A stretch of 64,000 nt of DNA from an uncultured bacterium (GTDB lineage: Bacteria > Cyanobacteriota > Vampirovibrionia > Gastranaerophilales > Gastranaerophilaceae). Under the pieces are notes generated by a model. That model was not told the DNA's origin and made no database searches. It saw nothing but the letters and a program-made list of their open reading frames with translations. The DNA lies in the NCBI GenBank assembly GCA_958366705.1, contig CATXCB010000003.1, forward strand, positions 1-64,000, written 5' to 3'. Position 1 is the stretch's first letter. The number at the start of each line of letters is the position of its first letter. Both the position numbers and the translations under genes were made by a program. This document shows, piece by piece, positions 1 to 8,391 of the stretch.

Positions 1-51
1 ACCTCGCTTGGGACGAGGGGGTCGCACGTTCAAATCGTGTCATCCCGACCA
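1..51 (+). tRNA. tRNA-Pro (anticodon TGG), 3' part only
   Basis: The window opens inside a tRNA. An anticodon stem CCTCG/CGAGG encloses the loop CTTGGGA (anticodon TGG, proline). It is followed by a five-base variable region, a T arm GCACG-TTCAAAT-CGTGT, an acceptor strand CATCCCG, discriminator A and an encoded CCA at 49-51. The 5' acceptor strand and D arm lie before the window. A terminator follows at once. Confidence 0.92.
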
Positions 52-60
52 TTTAGAAAA

Positions 61-90
61 AGAGACCGTTCCAGAACGGTCTCTTTTTTA
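61..90 (+). terminator. Rho-independent terminator after tRNA-Pro
   Basis: A perfect 10-bp inverted repeat (agagaccgtt / aacggtctct) with loop ccag is followed by a T run. It ends the tRNA transcript before yidC. Confidence 0.92.
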
Positions 91-127
91 TTCTAGGATA
101 TGTAAGTTTAGATGAGGGATAGAAAAA

Positions 128-1225
128 GTGGATTTTATTTCATGGACTATATGGTTTTTAAGTAAACTGGCTCACTTGGTTGGTAGTTACGGTTTAGCTA
201 TCATTCTTTTAACTATAATTGTAAGAGCTGCAATGTGGCATTTAAATGTTCAACAGCAGCGTTCGATGAAAATGATGCAGTCTCTTCAACCTAAAATGAA
301 GGCTATACAGGATAGATATCAAAGTAATCCTCAAATGATGCAGCAAAAGATGATGGAGTTCTACAAAGAGCATAAATTTAACCCTATGGGTGGCTGTTTG
401 CCTCTATTAATTCAGATGCCGATATTTATTTTATTGTATTCAGCATTGATAAGTCCGCAATTTATTCAAGTGGCAGGGGATCAACACTTTTTATTTATAA
501 AAAGTTTAGCTACAACTATGAGAGCAACTGCCGGTATTTCTGAAAATGGAAAGCTGGGAGCTGCAGCCGGTGACAAGTTTATTTTAGGCAATACTGCAAC
601 TGTTTATTTGCCTGGTGAAACTATTAAAAATGTAAAAGTTACAGATCCGGCTCAGGCTGTCGAAATTGTGGGAGAATTAGAGCCGGGTAAAGATGTTCAA
701 CTGCAGGTTAGTTTGAATCATTTTAGTAAATTGAAATTTGACCAGATAAATAAGATTCAAAAAGCTGATTTAACTATAACCAACACTAATATAAGAGAAA
801 ATGAAACAATAACATTTACAAGAGACGAAAATGTTGAAAATGGAATTTTAACAGCTACAGTGCCGACAATTCCTGTTAATAAAACTCTTCATTGGGATGT
901 AATAATTTTAATTGTTCTTTTTGCAGCTACAATGCTTGTATCTCAAAAAATAATGATGTCAATGACAAAAACAGAATCTACTGATCCAACTCAGCAGGCT
1001 TTGCAAAAATCCATGGGGACATTCATGCCATTGATGATTATTGCTACTTTTGTTATTATTCCGATACCTGCTGGGGTGTTGTTATACTTAATTACAAGTA
1101 ATATTATTCAAATTATACAAACTGTTGTTATAAATAAACAGATTGATAATGAGCAAGCAAAGAAAAAAGATTCTGTGAATGATGATGAATTAAAAAATGC
1201 TAAAAAGGTTGACGAAAAAAAGTAA
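128..1225 (+). CDS. yidC: Membrane protein insertase YidC/Oxa1
   Basis: Inserts and folds membrane proteins, alone or with SecYEG. The 365-residue product has the YidC core: an N-terminal helix pair with the groove arginine (about R33 in TIIVRAAMW), a cytoplasmic coiled hairpin (about residues 40-85, Gln/Met/Lys-rich), the helix segment GGCLPLLIQMPIFILLYSAL, and C-terminal helices after about residue 255. It has no large N-terminal P1 domain as in Gram-negative YidC. Instead about 130 residues (roughly 120-250) rich in beta-type sequence sit in the extracytoplasmic loop. GTG start at 128 with GAGGG about 10 nt upstream. It is monocistronic between two terminators; there is no rnpA/rpmH neighbour. 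The family is clear; the inserted domain is my reading. Confidence 0.93.
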   Translation: MDFISWTIWFLSKLAHLVGSYGLAIILLTIIVRAAMWHLNVQQQRSMKMMQSLQPKMKAIQDRYQSNPQMMQQKMMEFYKEHKFNPMGGCLPLLIQMPIFILLYSALISPQFIQVAGDQHFLFIKSLATTMRATAGISENGKLGAAAGDKFILGNTATVYLPGETIKNVKVTDPAQAVEIVGELEPGKDVQLQVSLNHFSKLKFDQINKIQKADLTITNTNIRENETITFTRDENVENGILTATVPTIPVNKTLHWDVIILIVLFAATMLVSQKIMMSMTKTESTDPTQQALQKSMGTFMPLMIIATFVIIPIPAGVLLYLITSNIIQIIQTVVINKQIDNEQAKKKDSVNDDELKNAKKVDEKK

Positions 1226-1251
1226 ATTTATGATTTTTAAATTTTAATTAA

Positions 1252-1287
1252 AACAGCTCTAATTGATCATTATTAGAGCTGTTTTTT
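1252..1287 (+). terminator. Rho-independent terminator after yidC
   Basis: Inverted repeat aacagctctaa / ttagagctgtt with a short loop, followed by a T run. It separates yidC from queA. Confidence 0.88.
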
Positions 1288-1322
1288 GTGTATAATTAAA
1301 TTAAGTTAATAAGGAATAAGAA

Positions 1323-2366
1323 ATGAATATATCAGAATTTGATTATGAATTGCCGGAAGAATTAATTGCGCAAATGCCTGCAGATAAAAGAGAAAATTCA
1401 AAAATGTTAGTGCTTGATAAGGAAAAACAAACAATAGAGCATAAACATTTTTTTGATATTACAGACTATTTAGATGAAAATTGCTTACTAGTATTAAATA
1501 ATACAAAAGTTCTTCCTGCAAGATTATATGGAACAAAAGATACCGGAGCAAAAATTGAAGTGTTTTTACTTGAGGCAAAGCAGGATAAACAATGGTCATG
1601 TTTAATAAAGCCATCAAAGAGGATAAAAACAGGTACAATAATAACTATTTGTGAGGAGTTGCATGTAAAAGCTCTGGAAAAACTTGAAGATGCCGGAGAA
1701 TGGCTGGTTGAACTGATATATGATGGAAATTTATTTGAAATTTTGCATAAAGTAGGAAACATCCCGTTGCCACCATATATAGAACGGAAGCTTCAGTCAG
1801 ATGAGCTTAAGCAATTTGATATGAATAGATATCAGACTGTGTATGCAAAAGATGAAGGGTCTGTTGCAGCTCCTACTGCTGGATTACATTTTACGGAAGA
1901 TATACTTGAATCATTAAAAAATAAAGGTGTAGATATAGCATATGTTACCCTTAATGTTGGATTGGGTACCTTTAGACCTGTAAAATGTGAGAATATTTTA
2001 GAGCATAAAATGCATTCTGAAACTTTTGAGATAACAGATGTTGCTGCAATTAAGATTACTGAAGCAAAAAAGCAAGGTAAAAAAATAGTCGCTGTTGGGA
2101 CGACAACTGTTAGGACTTTAGAAACCGCATACCAAAAATTCGGTTGTATAAAAGCTTGTCATGATCATTCAGAATTATTTATTTATCCGCCGTACGAATT
2201 TAAAGTTATAGATGAACTTATAACTAATTTCCATTTGCCAAAGTCAACATTATTGATGCTTGTAAGTGCTCTTGCCGGTAAAGAATTTATTTTTAAAGCT
2301 TATCAAGAGGCTATAGAGAATAAGTATAGATTTTTTAGTTATGGTGATTGTATGTTTATACAATAA
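1323..2366 (+). CDS. queA: S-adenosylmethionine:tRNA ribosyltransferase-isomerase QueA
   Basis: Transfers the ribosyl part of AdoMet to preQ1 in tRNA, making epoxyqueuosine at the wobble position. The 347-residue product is full length. It starts with the typical FDYELPEELIAQ, has the segment EGSVAAPTAGLHFT, the GTTTVRTLE motif and the C-terminal ITNFHLPKSTLLMLVSA. ATG start with AAGGA about 8 nt upstream. No other queuosine genes lie nearby, so the gene stands alone. Identification rests on end-to-end family resemblance and is secure. Confidence 0.96.
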   Translation: MNISEFDYELPEELIAQMPADKRENSKMLVLDKEKQTIEHKHFFDITDYLDENCLLVLNNTKVLPARLYGTKDTGAKIEVFLLEAKQDKQWSCLIKPSKRIKTGTIITICEELHVKALEKLEDAGEWLVELIYDGNLFEILHKVGNIPLPPYIERKLQSDELKQFDMNRYQTVYAKDEGSVAAPTAGLHFTEDILESLKNKGVDIAYVTLNVGLGTFRPVKCENILEHKMHSETFEITDVAAIKITEAKKQGKKIVAVGTTTVRTLETAYQKFGCIKACHDHSELFIYPPYEFKVIDELITNFHLPKSTLLMLVSALAGKEFIFKAYQEAIENKYRFFSYGDCMFIQ

Positions 2367-2489
2367 TAGAAATGCTGCGTTTTTATTTGAATATTGACTT
2401 TTTTATTATTATCCTTAAACCATATGGAGGATATATTATTTTTTAATTCTGAGTAAAATAATAATATATACGGGAGGTAGTACAAGAGC

Positions 2490-3245
2490 ATGTTCTCTGA
2501 AATGATACAAAGTTTATTGAATTCCGGCGGCAAATCTGCAGCAATGCAGCGTTCTACTCAAATTAATAATTATATAAACAATGTTAACAGACAGTTGAAT
2601 CCACAAAATCAAACTGTTGCTAATTCTCTTGATACTATTTATCCTCCAAGTTCTAACAGCGTCCAATCTTTTGAAAAAGTTTTGGCAGGAACAACTCAAA
2701 CTAATTTTGGGTCTTTATTGCTTAACCCAAAATCATTAAATGTTAATGCAAATATTTATGATAATGATGTAAATACGGATAATATAACTAATTCGACATT
2801 ATTAAATGCGATAAAAGAAGTTAATGATGCCAGACGTACTTATTCTGTAGATGATAAACCTGTAACTAATAAATCCCAGCTTATAGGTATGATAAATCAA
2901 ATTGCCCAGAGAAACGGAATTGATGAGAAACTTGTTCAAGCTGTTATCAAGCAAGAATCAGGATTTAATCCAAATGCTACATCAAGAACCGGTGCTATGG
3001 GATTAATGCAATTGATGCCTGCAACTGCGAAAGCACTGGGTGTTAATGATCCTTATAATGCAGCGCAAAATGTAGACGGTGGAGTCAGATATTTAAAATC
3101 TATGTTAAATAAATATAATGGAAACATAATTTTAGCACTGGCTGCATATAATGCAGGCCCTGGCGCTGTAGATAAATACGATGGTGTTCCTCCGTATAAA
3201 GAAACTCAAAATTATGTAAAAAATATTCTGGCGAATTATTTGTAA
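2490..3245 (+). CDS. Lytic transglycosylase, SLT family
   Basis: Predicted to cleave peptidoglycan glycan strands with 1,6-anhydro-muramyl products. The C-terminal half (about residues 130-251) is a complete SLT/goose-lysozyme-like domain: catalytic Glu in IKQESGFNP (about E156), then GAMGLMQLMP and LALAAYNAGPGAV. The N-terminal 125 residues are low-complexity, Asn/Ser-rich and carry no signal peptide or membrane segment that I can see, so export may be non-classical or through a dedicated secretion route. ATG at 2490 is preceded by GGGAGG. The 123-bp gap from queA contains an AT-rich imperfect hairpin (about 2430-2468) of unknown role. Confidence 0.88.
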   Translation: MFSEMIQSLLNSGGKSAAMQRSTQINNYINNVNRQLNPQNQTVANSLDTIYPPSSNSVQSFEKVLAGTTQTNFGSLLLNPKSLNVNANIYDNDVNTDNITNSTLLNAIKEVNDARRTYSVDDKPVTNKSQLIGMINQIAQRNGIDEKLVQAVIKQESGFNPNATSRTGAMGLMQLMPATAKALGVNDPYNAAQNVDGGVRYLKSMLNKYNGNIILALAAYNAGPGAVDKYDGVPPYKETQNYVKNILANYL

Positions 3246-3278
3246 CAAATAATTCGTGTATCGCTCTATATTGTAATA

Positions 3279-4316
3279 TTATAATTTAGAAAGTACATGC
3301 TGTAATCTGTCAAGTTTTTTATTATCGGTACCAATTCCGCAAAGCAGCATTGTAGATTTTTCATTTGTTCTTTCGTCTTCTATATTAAAATCTTCATAGA
3401 GCATTTCTGATAGTTCGTAACCGGAAACGCCAGGGACTCTTATTAGAACCTTTGTTGGATCGTCTCCAAAAAATTCACAACCATTGCACTTCATTCTCAT
3501 ATTATCCAAACGCGTAATTAGATTATCAATCTCTTTGCGTCCATCGCGAGAATCCAGATACATAATATTTGCTTCAATTGATGCCAGCAGAGGATATGAT
3601 GGTGATGTTGTCATAAACATATTTAGTGCAGGTTTAACATCAATTTCACAATTGCAATGCAATAGGGCTGTAGGATTTAGCCCGCCTGCTGTTTTGTGAA
3701 GAGATTGCACTGTAAAGTCCGCTACGTTAACAGCAGACAAAGGAAGTTTATCTGAAAACGGATACAGGGCACCATGCGCTTCGTCAACTATCAAAAATGC
3801 TTCGTGGCGTTCGCATATTAGTTTAATTTCTTCAATGTCAGAAATAATTCCCTCGTATGTTGGAGATGTGATAATTACTGTTCGTATATTGTACCTGCTT
3901 AAAAAGTATTCAATTACTTCCGGTTTTGCTTCTAACGGTACGCCCCAGTCTGAATCAATATCAAGATCATAAGTCAAAGCTCTGGCACCGGCAAGTCTTA
4001 CTGCATTAAAATGGGACGGATGGGAATTTGATGCAATTAAAACTTTGTCTCCAACTTGAGTACAGGATAGGACTGCGGCAATAATTCCACTGGTTGAGCC
4101 GTTTGTTAAAAAAGTTGTAGAATACGTATGATAAATTGTACGTGCCATTAATTGCGCATTATTTAAAGCCTCTTGCGGATTTTGACATTCAGTTTCAGAT
4201 ATGTCAATTTTGTACATTTCCTTTAGCGGGTTGTAAGTCCAAAAATTTTGACCGTGAGAGGGGGTTGTATATAATGTTTTATTTGTTTTTGAATCAAGTA
4301 ATTTTATTAAACTCAT
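3279..4316 (-). CDS. Orn/Lys/Arg decarboxylase-family PLP protein, short form
   Basis: Fold-type I PLP enzyme related to the major domain of ornithine/lysine/arginine decarboxylases. The 345-residue protein shows a TTPSHGQ entry motif, NGSTSG cofactor loop, a DEAHG motif (residues 178-182) and the probable Schiff-base lysine in QSLHKTAGG (K208). Bacterial relatives of the SpeA/YaaO type are usually about 480 residues; here the C-terminal domain is strongly reduced. Decarboxylase activity and substrate (arginine or lysine, for polyamine synthesis) are inference. RBS AGGA lies 5 nt before the ATG. It follows the PilZ gene by 9 bp, so the two are very likely co-transcribed. Confidence 0.78.
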   Translation of the reverse strand: MSLIKLLDSKTNKTLYTTPSHGQNFWTYNPLKEMYKIDISETECQNPQEALNNAQLMARTIYHTYSTTFLTNGSTSGIIAAVLSCTQVGDKVLIASNSHPSHFNAVRLAGARALTYDLDIDSDWGVPLEAKPEVIEYFLSRYNIRTVIITSPTYEGIISDIEEIKLICERHEAFLIVDEAHGALYPFSDKLPLSAVNVADFTVQSLHKTAGGLNPTALLHCNCEIDVKPALNMFMTTSPSYPLLASIEANIMYLDSRDGRKEIDNLITRLDNMRMKCNGCEFFGDDPTKVLIRVPGVSGYELSEMLYEDFNIEDERTNEKSTMLLCGIGTDNKKLDRLQHVLSKL

Positions 4317-4325
4317 ATGTTCCTA

Positions 4326-4916
4326 TTATTTGTTCTTAATTTCCACACTGCGTTTTGCACAGAATTGAGTTAAAATCATTTTGTCATGTCCAGAATTGTA
4401 TACGAATTGTCCGGAAATTGTATAACCGCCTTCACTTCTTTTTTCTATTCTTATCGGCTGGAATTTACAATCTACGGATTTATCTTCAAAGATTGGTACT
4501 GATAATTCGTATGTTTCTTCAATGTTAATATTTTCATTTGTTTTAAATTTCATACCGCCTGCAGAAATATCCAGAGTGGAGATTTTATGAGTAGAAGTAT
4601 TTGTACGTAGTTCCAGGTCATTAATATATTTAATACGTGTATACTGACGTCTTTGAAGAAATTTATGCTTTGCAGGACTTGCTATTATTAATGTCTTTCC
4701 GTTTATTTCTTTTGCATATGAATCAAAATACAGTTTGCCATGAGAAGTCTGGGTATAAAATTCACAGTAGGTGTCTTTTAAAATTCCATCAGGTTCATAG
4801 TCAAGTTCCAGTGTGAAATCTCCGGCACTAACACTGGTTACTTTACCTTTATTTGCGAATCTAAAATCCTGTGGAATCATTAAAATTTCCTGATTTTCAA
4901 CAACTAATTCTCTCAT
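4326..4916 (-). CDS. PilZ-domain protein with YcgR-like N-domain
   Basis: Predicted cyclic-di-GMP receptor. The C-terminal half carries both PilZ signatures: RxxxR in RRQYTR (R90, R94) and DxSxxG in LDISAGG (D116, S118, G121). Residues 1-85 form a beta-rich region like the YcgR/PilZN domain of flagellar-brake proteins. The 196-residue protein is soluble, so it probably acts as a cytoplasmic adaptor. Start ATG at 4916 with AAAGGATA upstream, and a TATAAT box on the minus strand at about 4950. First gene of a two-gene operon with the PLP decarboxylase, an unexpected pairing. YajQ at 53 kb is a second c-di-GMP-linked protein in this window. Confidence 0.85.
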   Translation of the reverse strand: MRELVVENQEILMIPQDFRFANKGKVTSVSAGDFTLELDYEPDGILKDTYCEFYTQTSHGKLYFDSYAKEINGKTLIIASPAKHKFLQRRQYTRIKYINDLELRTNTSTHKISTLDISAGGMKFKTNENINIEETYELSVPIFEDKSVDCKFQPIRIEKRSEGGYTISGQFVYNSGHDKMILTQFCAKRSVEIKNK

Positions 4917-4997
4917 CTGTATCCTTTCAAATTTAAAATATATATATGTGATTATACAATAATAAAAATTTTAGGGCATAATGTTAAGAAAGTAAAT

Positions 4998-5028
4998 AAA
5001 AAAAGCCCTCGATTATTAAAATGAGGGC
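4998..5028 (-). terminator. Intrinsic terminator upstream of the PilZ gene
   Basis: Read on the minus strand: GCCCTC / GAGGGC (5028-5023 and 5010-5005) with a 12-nt loop, followed by seven T (complement of 5004-4998). No coding gene on this strand ends here, which is what suggests a non-coding transcript. Confidence 0.6.
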
Positions 5029-5087
5029 AGCTGAGCAATCAGAAGAGTTGAGGATTTATATATTTATATTAACTATTTACAAAATGG
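4998..5087 (-). ncRNA. Candidate small RNA or terminated leader
   Basis: On the minus strand a TATAAT box (5093-5098) with a weak -35 (TTCTTA) is followed about 65 nt later by an intrinsic terminator, while no open reading frame lies between. The predicted transcript of about 90 nt contains a CCTC stretch complementary to Shine-Dalgarno sequence just before the terminator. It could be an independent small RNA or an attenuated leader of the PilZ operon, which starts 80 nt further on and appears to have its own -10 box. No known RNA family was recognised. Confidence 0.4.
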
Positions 5088-5147
5088 TTTTCATTATACT
5101 AAATGCTAATAATCAATAAGAAATCTTATCTAAAAGTAGCAAATTAT

Positions 5148-5177
5148 TTGCATTTTTATGATATTGCATGCTAAAAT
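5148..5177 (+). promoter_or_regulatory. Sigma-70-type promoter for the 5206 gene
   Basis: TTGCAT (5148-5153), an 18-nt spacer and TAAAAT (5172-5177) precede the secreted-protein gene by 28 nt. It stands back to back with the putative minus-strand promoter near 5093. Confidence 0.5.
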
Positions 5178-5205
5178 ACCAGAGTTAGGATAAGGAGTTT
5201 ACATT

Positions 5206-5568
5206 ATGAAAAAGATATTAATCTGTTTAACTGTTTTAAGTTTTATTTCTACTATTCCAGCTTTTGGGGCTGCTCCATATTATTATCAGGCGCCTAATGC
5301 AGGAAATATGAATTTTTATCCTATGATGCAGCGTCAAATGGAGAGAGAAGAAACTCTGGATTTTATTAATAACCCGGAAGATTATAAGCAGAGACGCGAA
5401 GAAAAAGATGCAAAACTGGATTACCAAGAGGGAAAAACTAATGTAAATCCGTATTTAAAACCTACAACCTTTAATCTTGGCGGTAAAACAAAGTTTCACA
5501 ATGAGCAGCCGTCAATGGAATTTACTAAAGATGAAAATGGGCAAATAAAAATTCAAGGTATAAAATAA
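5206..5568 (+). CDS. Small secreted protein of unknown function
   Basis: The 120-residue product has a clear Sec signal peptide (MKKILICLTVLSFISTIPAFGA, cleavage near residue 22), then a short Tyr/Pro/Met-rich stretch (PYYYQAPNAG, MMQRQMEREE) and a hydrophilic, Lys/Glu-rich remainder with no cysteine. It lacks membrane segments and repeats, so it is predicted to be periplasmic or surface-associated. I do not recognise a domain. It shares a likely transcript with the downstream holin-like membrane gene (12-bp gap). RBS AAGGAG precedes the ATG. Confidence 0.72.
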   Translation: MKKILICLTVLSFISTIPAFGAAPYYYQAPNAGNMNFYPMMQRQMEREETLDFINNPEDYKQRREEKDAKLDYQEGKTNVNPYLKPTTFNLGGKTKFHNEQPSMEFTKDENGQIKIQGIK

Positions 5569-5580
5569 TAAGAGAAAATT

Positions 5581-5910
5581 ATGAAGAAGTTAATTATAAA
5601 ATGGGTTATTTTTGCGCTGATTATTATGGGGACATGCTATTTACCAGGAATAAAAGTGGACAGTTTTGGGTTTGCTATGATTGTGGCTGCGGTACTGACA
5701 CTGATTAATACTTTCATAAAACCAATTATTAAATTATTAGCTTTTCCTATAAATTTATTTTCGTTTGGCTTATTCAATTTGGTGATAAATTTTGGCATAC
5801 TTTATGGCATATCTTTTTTAGTACCGCAATATCATATTGAAAATTATTTGAGTGGCTTTTTTGCCTCAATTATAATAGCAATTTCATACTGTATAATAAA
5901 AAAATGTTGA
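5581..5910 (+). CDS. Phage-holin-4-2/YvlD-like membrane protein
   Basis: A 109-residue integral membrane protein with four hydrophobic segments (about residues 5-22, 27-45, 50-80, 88-107) and the family-type LTLINTFIKPIIKLLAFPIN stretch between helices two and three. It matches the pattern of the PF04020 family (mycobacteriophage-holin-like, YvlD). These are ordinary chromosomal proteins in many bacteria despite the name; there is no phage context here. Function is unknown, possibly linked to envelope stress. It follows the secreted-protein gene by 12 bp with the weak RBS GAGAAA. Confidence 0.75.
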   Translation: MKKLIIKWVIFALIIMGTCYLPGIKVDSFGFAMIVAAVLTLINTFIKPIIKLLAFPINLFSFGLFNLVINFGILYGISFLVPQYHIENYLSGFFASIIIAISYCIIKKC

Positions 5911-5936
5911 TTATTGGGCGTAAATGTTTTACACAA

Positions 5937-7667
5937 TTATAGAGCTTCAACTTTATCAGATTCTTTAAGTTTATTTTTGGTGATAATAGGAATAGAAAAT
6001 CCAAAGATATTTTGATTCTCTATATAGCTTTCTGCAATAATTTTTCCATTATGCGCTTCTATAATTTTTTTTGATAAATATAAGCCAAGTCCTATTCCGA
6101 CTTTATTATATTTTTCTGAATGTGAAACATATTTTCTAAATAATTTAGACATTACTTCTGATTCAATGTAAGGACCTGCATTTTTTACCCTGACTTCAAC
6201 ATTAGTTTCTGTTGTGTTTAGGAACACTTCAACTGTACTGCCGGAAAATGCATAATTTATTGCATTAGATAATAAATTAACAATTACACGTTTGAGTTCT
6301 ATTCTGTCAGCCGTAATTTTACATATTGTATTTTCTGATAAATACGTAATTTTTATAGAATTTTCCTGTGCAAGATTTGATAATTCATTAATACTTTCAG
6401 ATATCATTGTAGAAATGTCAAAAGAAGAATAATTTAGAGTTATATCTCCATTTTCAAATTTGTAAGTTGATAAAAGTGTGTAAACCATATCATACAAGTA
6501 ATTACACGAGTCTAACGTTAGTTTTAGCATTTCTTTTTGTTCATCATTAAAATCACCTAACTGTCCGCTTAGCAATAGCTCTAGTGCTCTGACCTGTGCA
6601 ATTGCAGGAGTTTTTAAGTCATGGCTCAATGTTGCAATATAAGTTTCGCGTTCTTCTGCTCTTCTTTTTTCAGTATTAACATTTCTGACAAAACTTGTGA
6701 CTGCATATATAGTACCATCTTTATTTTTCATTGGGGTTTTATGGTTAATATACCAGTGCCCTTCTCCATTTTTGTCAACCAGGCATCTTTCAAAATTAAT
6801 TGCTCTTTTTTCTCTTATAACCTGTTTGTTTTCCATAATGAATTCTGGTTTTAGAGCATCAAGTTCAAATTGAATTTTTTCCCCATCAAATGTTATGTCT
6901 GTACCTGTTAAGAAAAAGTGTTTTGCTCTTGCATTTCCAAGTACAAAATTACCTTCTGGATCTGTTACATAAGCAAGCATCGGTGCATTATTAATCAATG
7001 TATACAATTGAGAATTTGAAAATTCCAACGATTCTTGCAAATTATATGATTCTGTAATTTCACGGCTGAGAGTTAGTACCCCTACAACCTGGTCATTACT
7101 GATAATAGGAGAAGAAACAAGCTCATAATACCTTTCTGTGTCATTGATATTAAAACTAACTACATATGTTTTTGACTCTCTTTCTTTTAGAACCATATTA
7201 TCGTACATACTTATTATCTGTGCTTGTCTTTTGTGAAAAATTTCAAAAGGTGTTTTTCTGACAAAGTCTTGTTCTGATTTTAGTCCGAATAAATCCATAA
7301 AAACTTTTGAACACATGACATATCTGAGTTGTGGATCTTTAAAACTCATCAAGTCAGGGGTAAATTTAAACATAATATTTAATAATGCGTCAATATGACA
7401 TTTACCGCACTGCTTTCCTGTTTTACAATATTTATATCTTAATATTTCATCATCATTTACCTGTAATCTTTTATTGAATAAAAAATAATCAATAATTTGT
7501 TCTAATATTAAAAATAAAATGCCGGCAATGGCTAAATTAATTGGAGTAAACAAATCATTGTGGATAACAGCGCAACTAAAAAATATAATAACTATTCCAT
7601 ATAGTATTCCATGGACAAGAAGCATTTTTAATTTAATATTAAACACATTTTGTTTCGATAAAGCCAT
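5937..7667 (-). CDS. PAS-PAS sensor histidine kinase with Cys/His cluster
   Basis: Membrane-bound two-component kinase, partner of the response regulator just upstream. Starting at 7667 (MALSKQN, AAGGA 8 nt before) it has 576 residues and overlaps the regulator by 29 bp; a longer frame begins at 7751 but lacks an RBS. Order: two membrane helices (about 12-65), a Cys cluster CX5CX2CH (C81, C87, C90, H91), PAS (about 100-207), PAS (about 217-337), a dimerisation/phosphoacceptor helix with ATLSHDLKTP (about H349), and an ATPase domain with NLLSNAINYA and GIGLGLYLS. The Cys cluster suggests metal or redox sensing; that is inference. Confidence 0.9.
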   Translation of the reverse strand: MALSKQNVFNIKLKMLLVHGILYGIVIIFFSCAVIHNDLFTPINLAIAGILFLILEQIIDYFLFNKRLQVNDDEILRYKYCKTGKQCGKCHIDALLNIMFKFTPDLMSFKDPQLRYVMCSKVFMDLFGLKSEQDFVRKTPFEIFHKRQAQIISMYDNMVLKERESKTYVVSFNINDTERYYELVSSPIISNDQVVGVLTLSREITESYNLQESLEFSNSQLYTLINNAPMLAYVTDPEGNFVLGNARAKHFFLTGTDITFDGEKIQFELDALKPEFIMENKQVIREKRAINFERCLVDKNGEGHWYINHKTPMKNKDGTIYAVTSFVRNVNTEKRRAEERETYIATLSHDLKTPAIAQVRALELLLSGQLGDFNDEQKEMLKLTLDSCNYLYDMVYTLLSTYKFENGDITLNYSSFDISTMISESINELSNLAQENSIKITYLSENTICKITADRIELKRVIVNLLSNAINYAFSGSTVEVFLNTTETNVEVRVKNAGPYIESEVMSKLFRKYVSHSEKYNKVGIGLGLYLSKKIIEAHNGKIIAESYIENQNIFGFSIPIITKNKLKESDKVEAL

Positions 7668-8310
7668 ATTTAAATTCCTTAACTGCATTTTCAGCTTTTT
7701 CAGTTTTTGATAATTTGTTAAAAATTGAATATACATAGTGAGATAAATCACTCAAATGTATTTTTAAATATTTTGCTACTTCATGTTTTCTGCATCCGTT
7801 TGTAATCATTTTTATAAGCATTGTTTCTGTGGGGTCTAACAGGGTTTTGAAGTAGATATAATCGTTTTCAGGCAGAGATTTAATATAGTTGAATATCATA
7901 TGCTGAATTCTGAAATCAACCCATGAACCGCCTTGCATAACAATATTTATTACCCGCTGTAATTCTGATTGTGTAATATCTTTTAACAGATACGCGTTTA
8001 CATTTGTGAATAACGATGCAATAATTTCTGATTCATCATTATTTGCAGAAAATAAAAGAACTTTAATATCAGGATTAAGTTCTTTTATAATACACGATGC
8101 ATCTATTCCGTTCATATAAGGTAATTCCATGTCCATTAATACCAGATCTACCTTATTTGTTTTAATATATTTTAAGCAATCTTCTGCATTATCAAAATCT
8201 CCGCAAACATTAAAATTGGTAAGGGGTACAATCATCTTTTTGAATATCATCCGCGTTAATTTAGAGTCGTCAACAATGATAACATTTATTATATTTTTCA
8301 AAACTTCCAT
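7639..8310 (-). CDS. Response regulator, REC plus diverged LuxR-type C-domain
   Basis: Cytoplasmic regulator, 223 residues. The receiver domain is intact: acidic pair D14/D15, phosphoacceptor D60 in LVLMDMELP, S/A at LLFSAN and K110 in YLLKDIT. The C-terminal part (about 150-215) has the length and helix spacing of a NarL/LuxR HTH (LDPTETMLIKMITNGCRKHEVAKYL), but the usual LTxRExxVL and SxxTVKxH signatures have drifted. DNA binding is likely but not certain. The stop lies inside the kinase gene, so translation is probably coupled. RBS AAAGGG precedes the ATG. Confidence 0.87.
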   Translation of the reverse strand: MEVLKNIINVIIVDDSKLTRMIFKKMIVPLTNFNVCGDFDNAEDCLKYIKTNKVDLVLMDMELPYMNGIDASCIIKELNPDIKVLLFSANNDESEIIASLFTNVNAYLLKDITQSELQRVINIVMQGGSWVDFRIQHMIFNYIKSLPENDYIYFKTLLDPTETMLIKMITNGCRKHEVAKYLKIHLSDLSHYVYSIFNKLSKTEKAENAVKEFKYGFIETKCV

Positions 8311-8391
8311 AACCAGCCCTTTCGATAGTACATATATTTAACAACAATTATTAAATTAATAAAATTGCCAAGGTGGGTAATCTACATGAAT

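Noticed and set aside
5581..5910. Holin-like gene as a sign of a prophage
   Set aside because: The family is mostly chromosomal and no phage structural, lysis or integrase genes surround it.
5937..7667. CGKCH in the histidine kinase as a c-type heme site
   Set aside because: The motif follows the membrane helices and lies on the same side as the kinase domains, so it should be cytoplasmic, where c-type heme attachment does not occur. A metal or Fe-S role is more likely.
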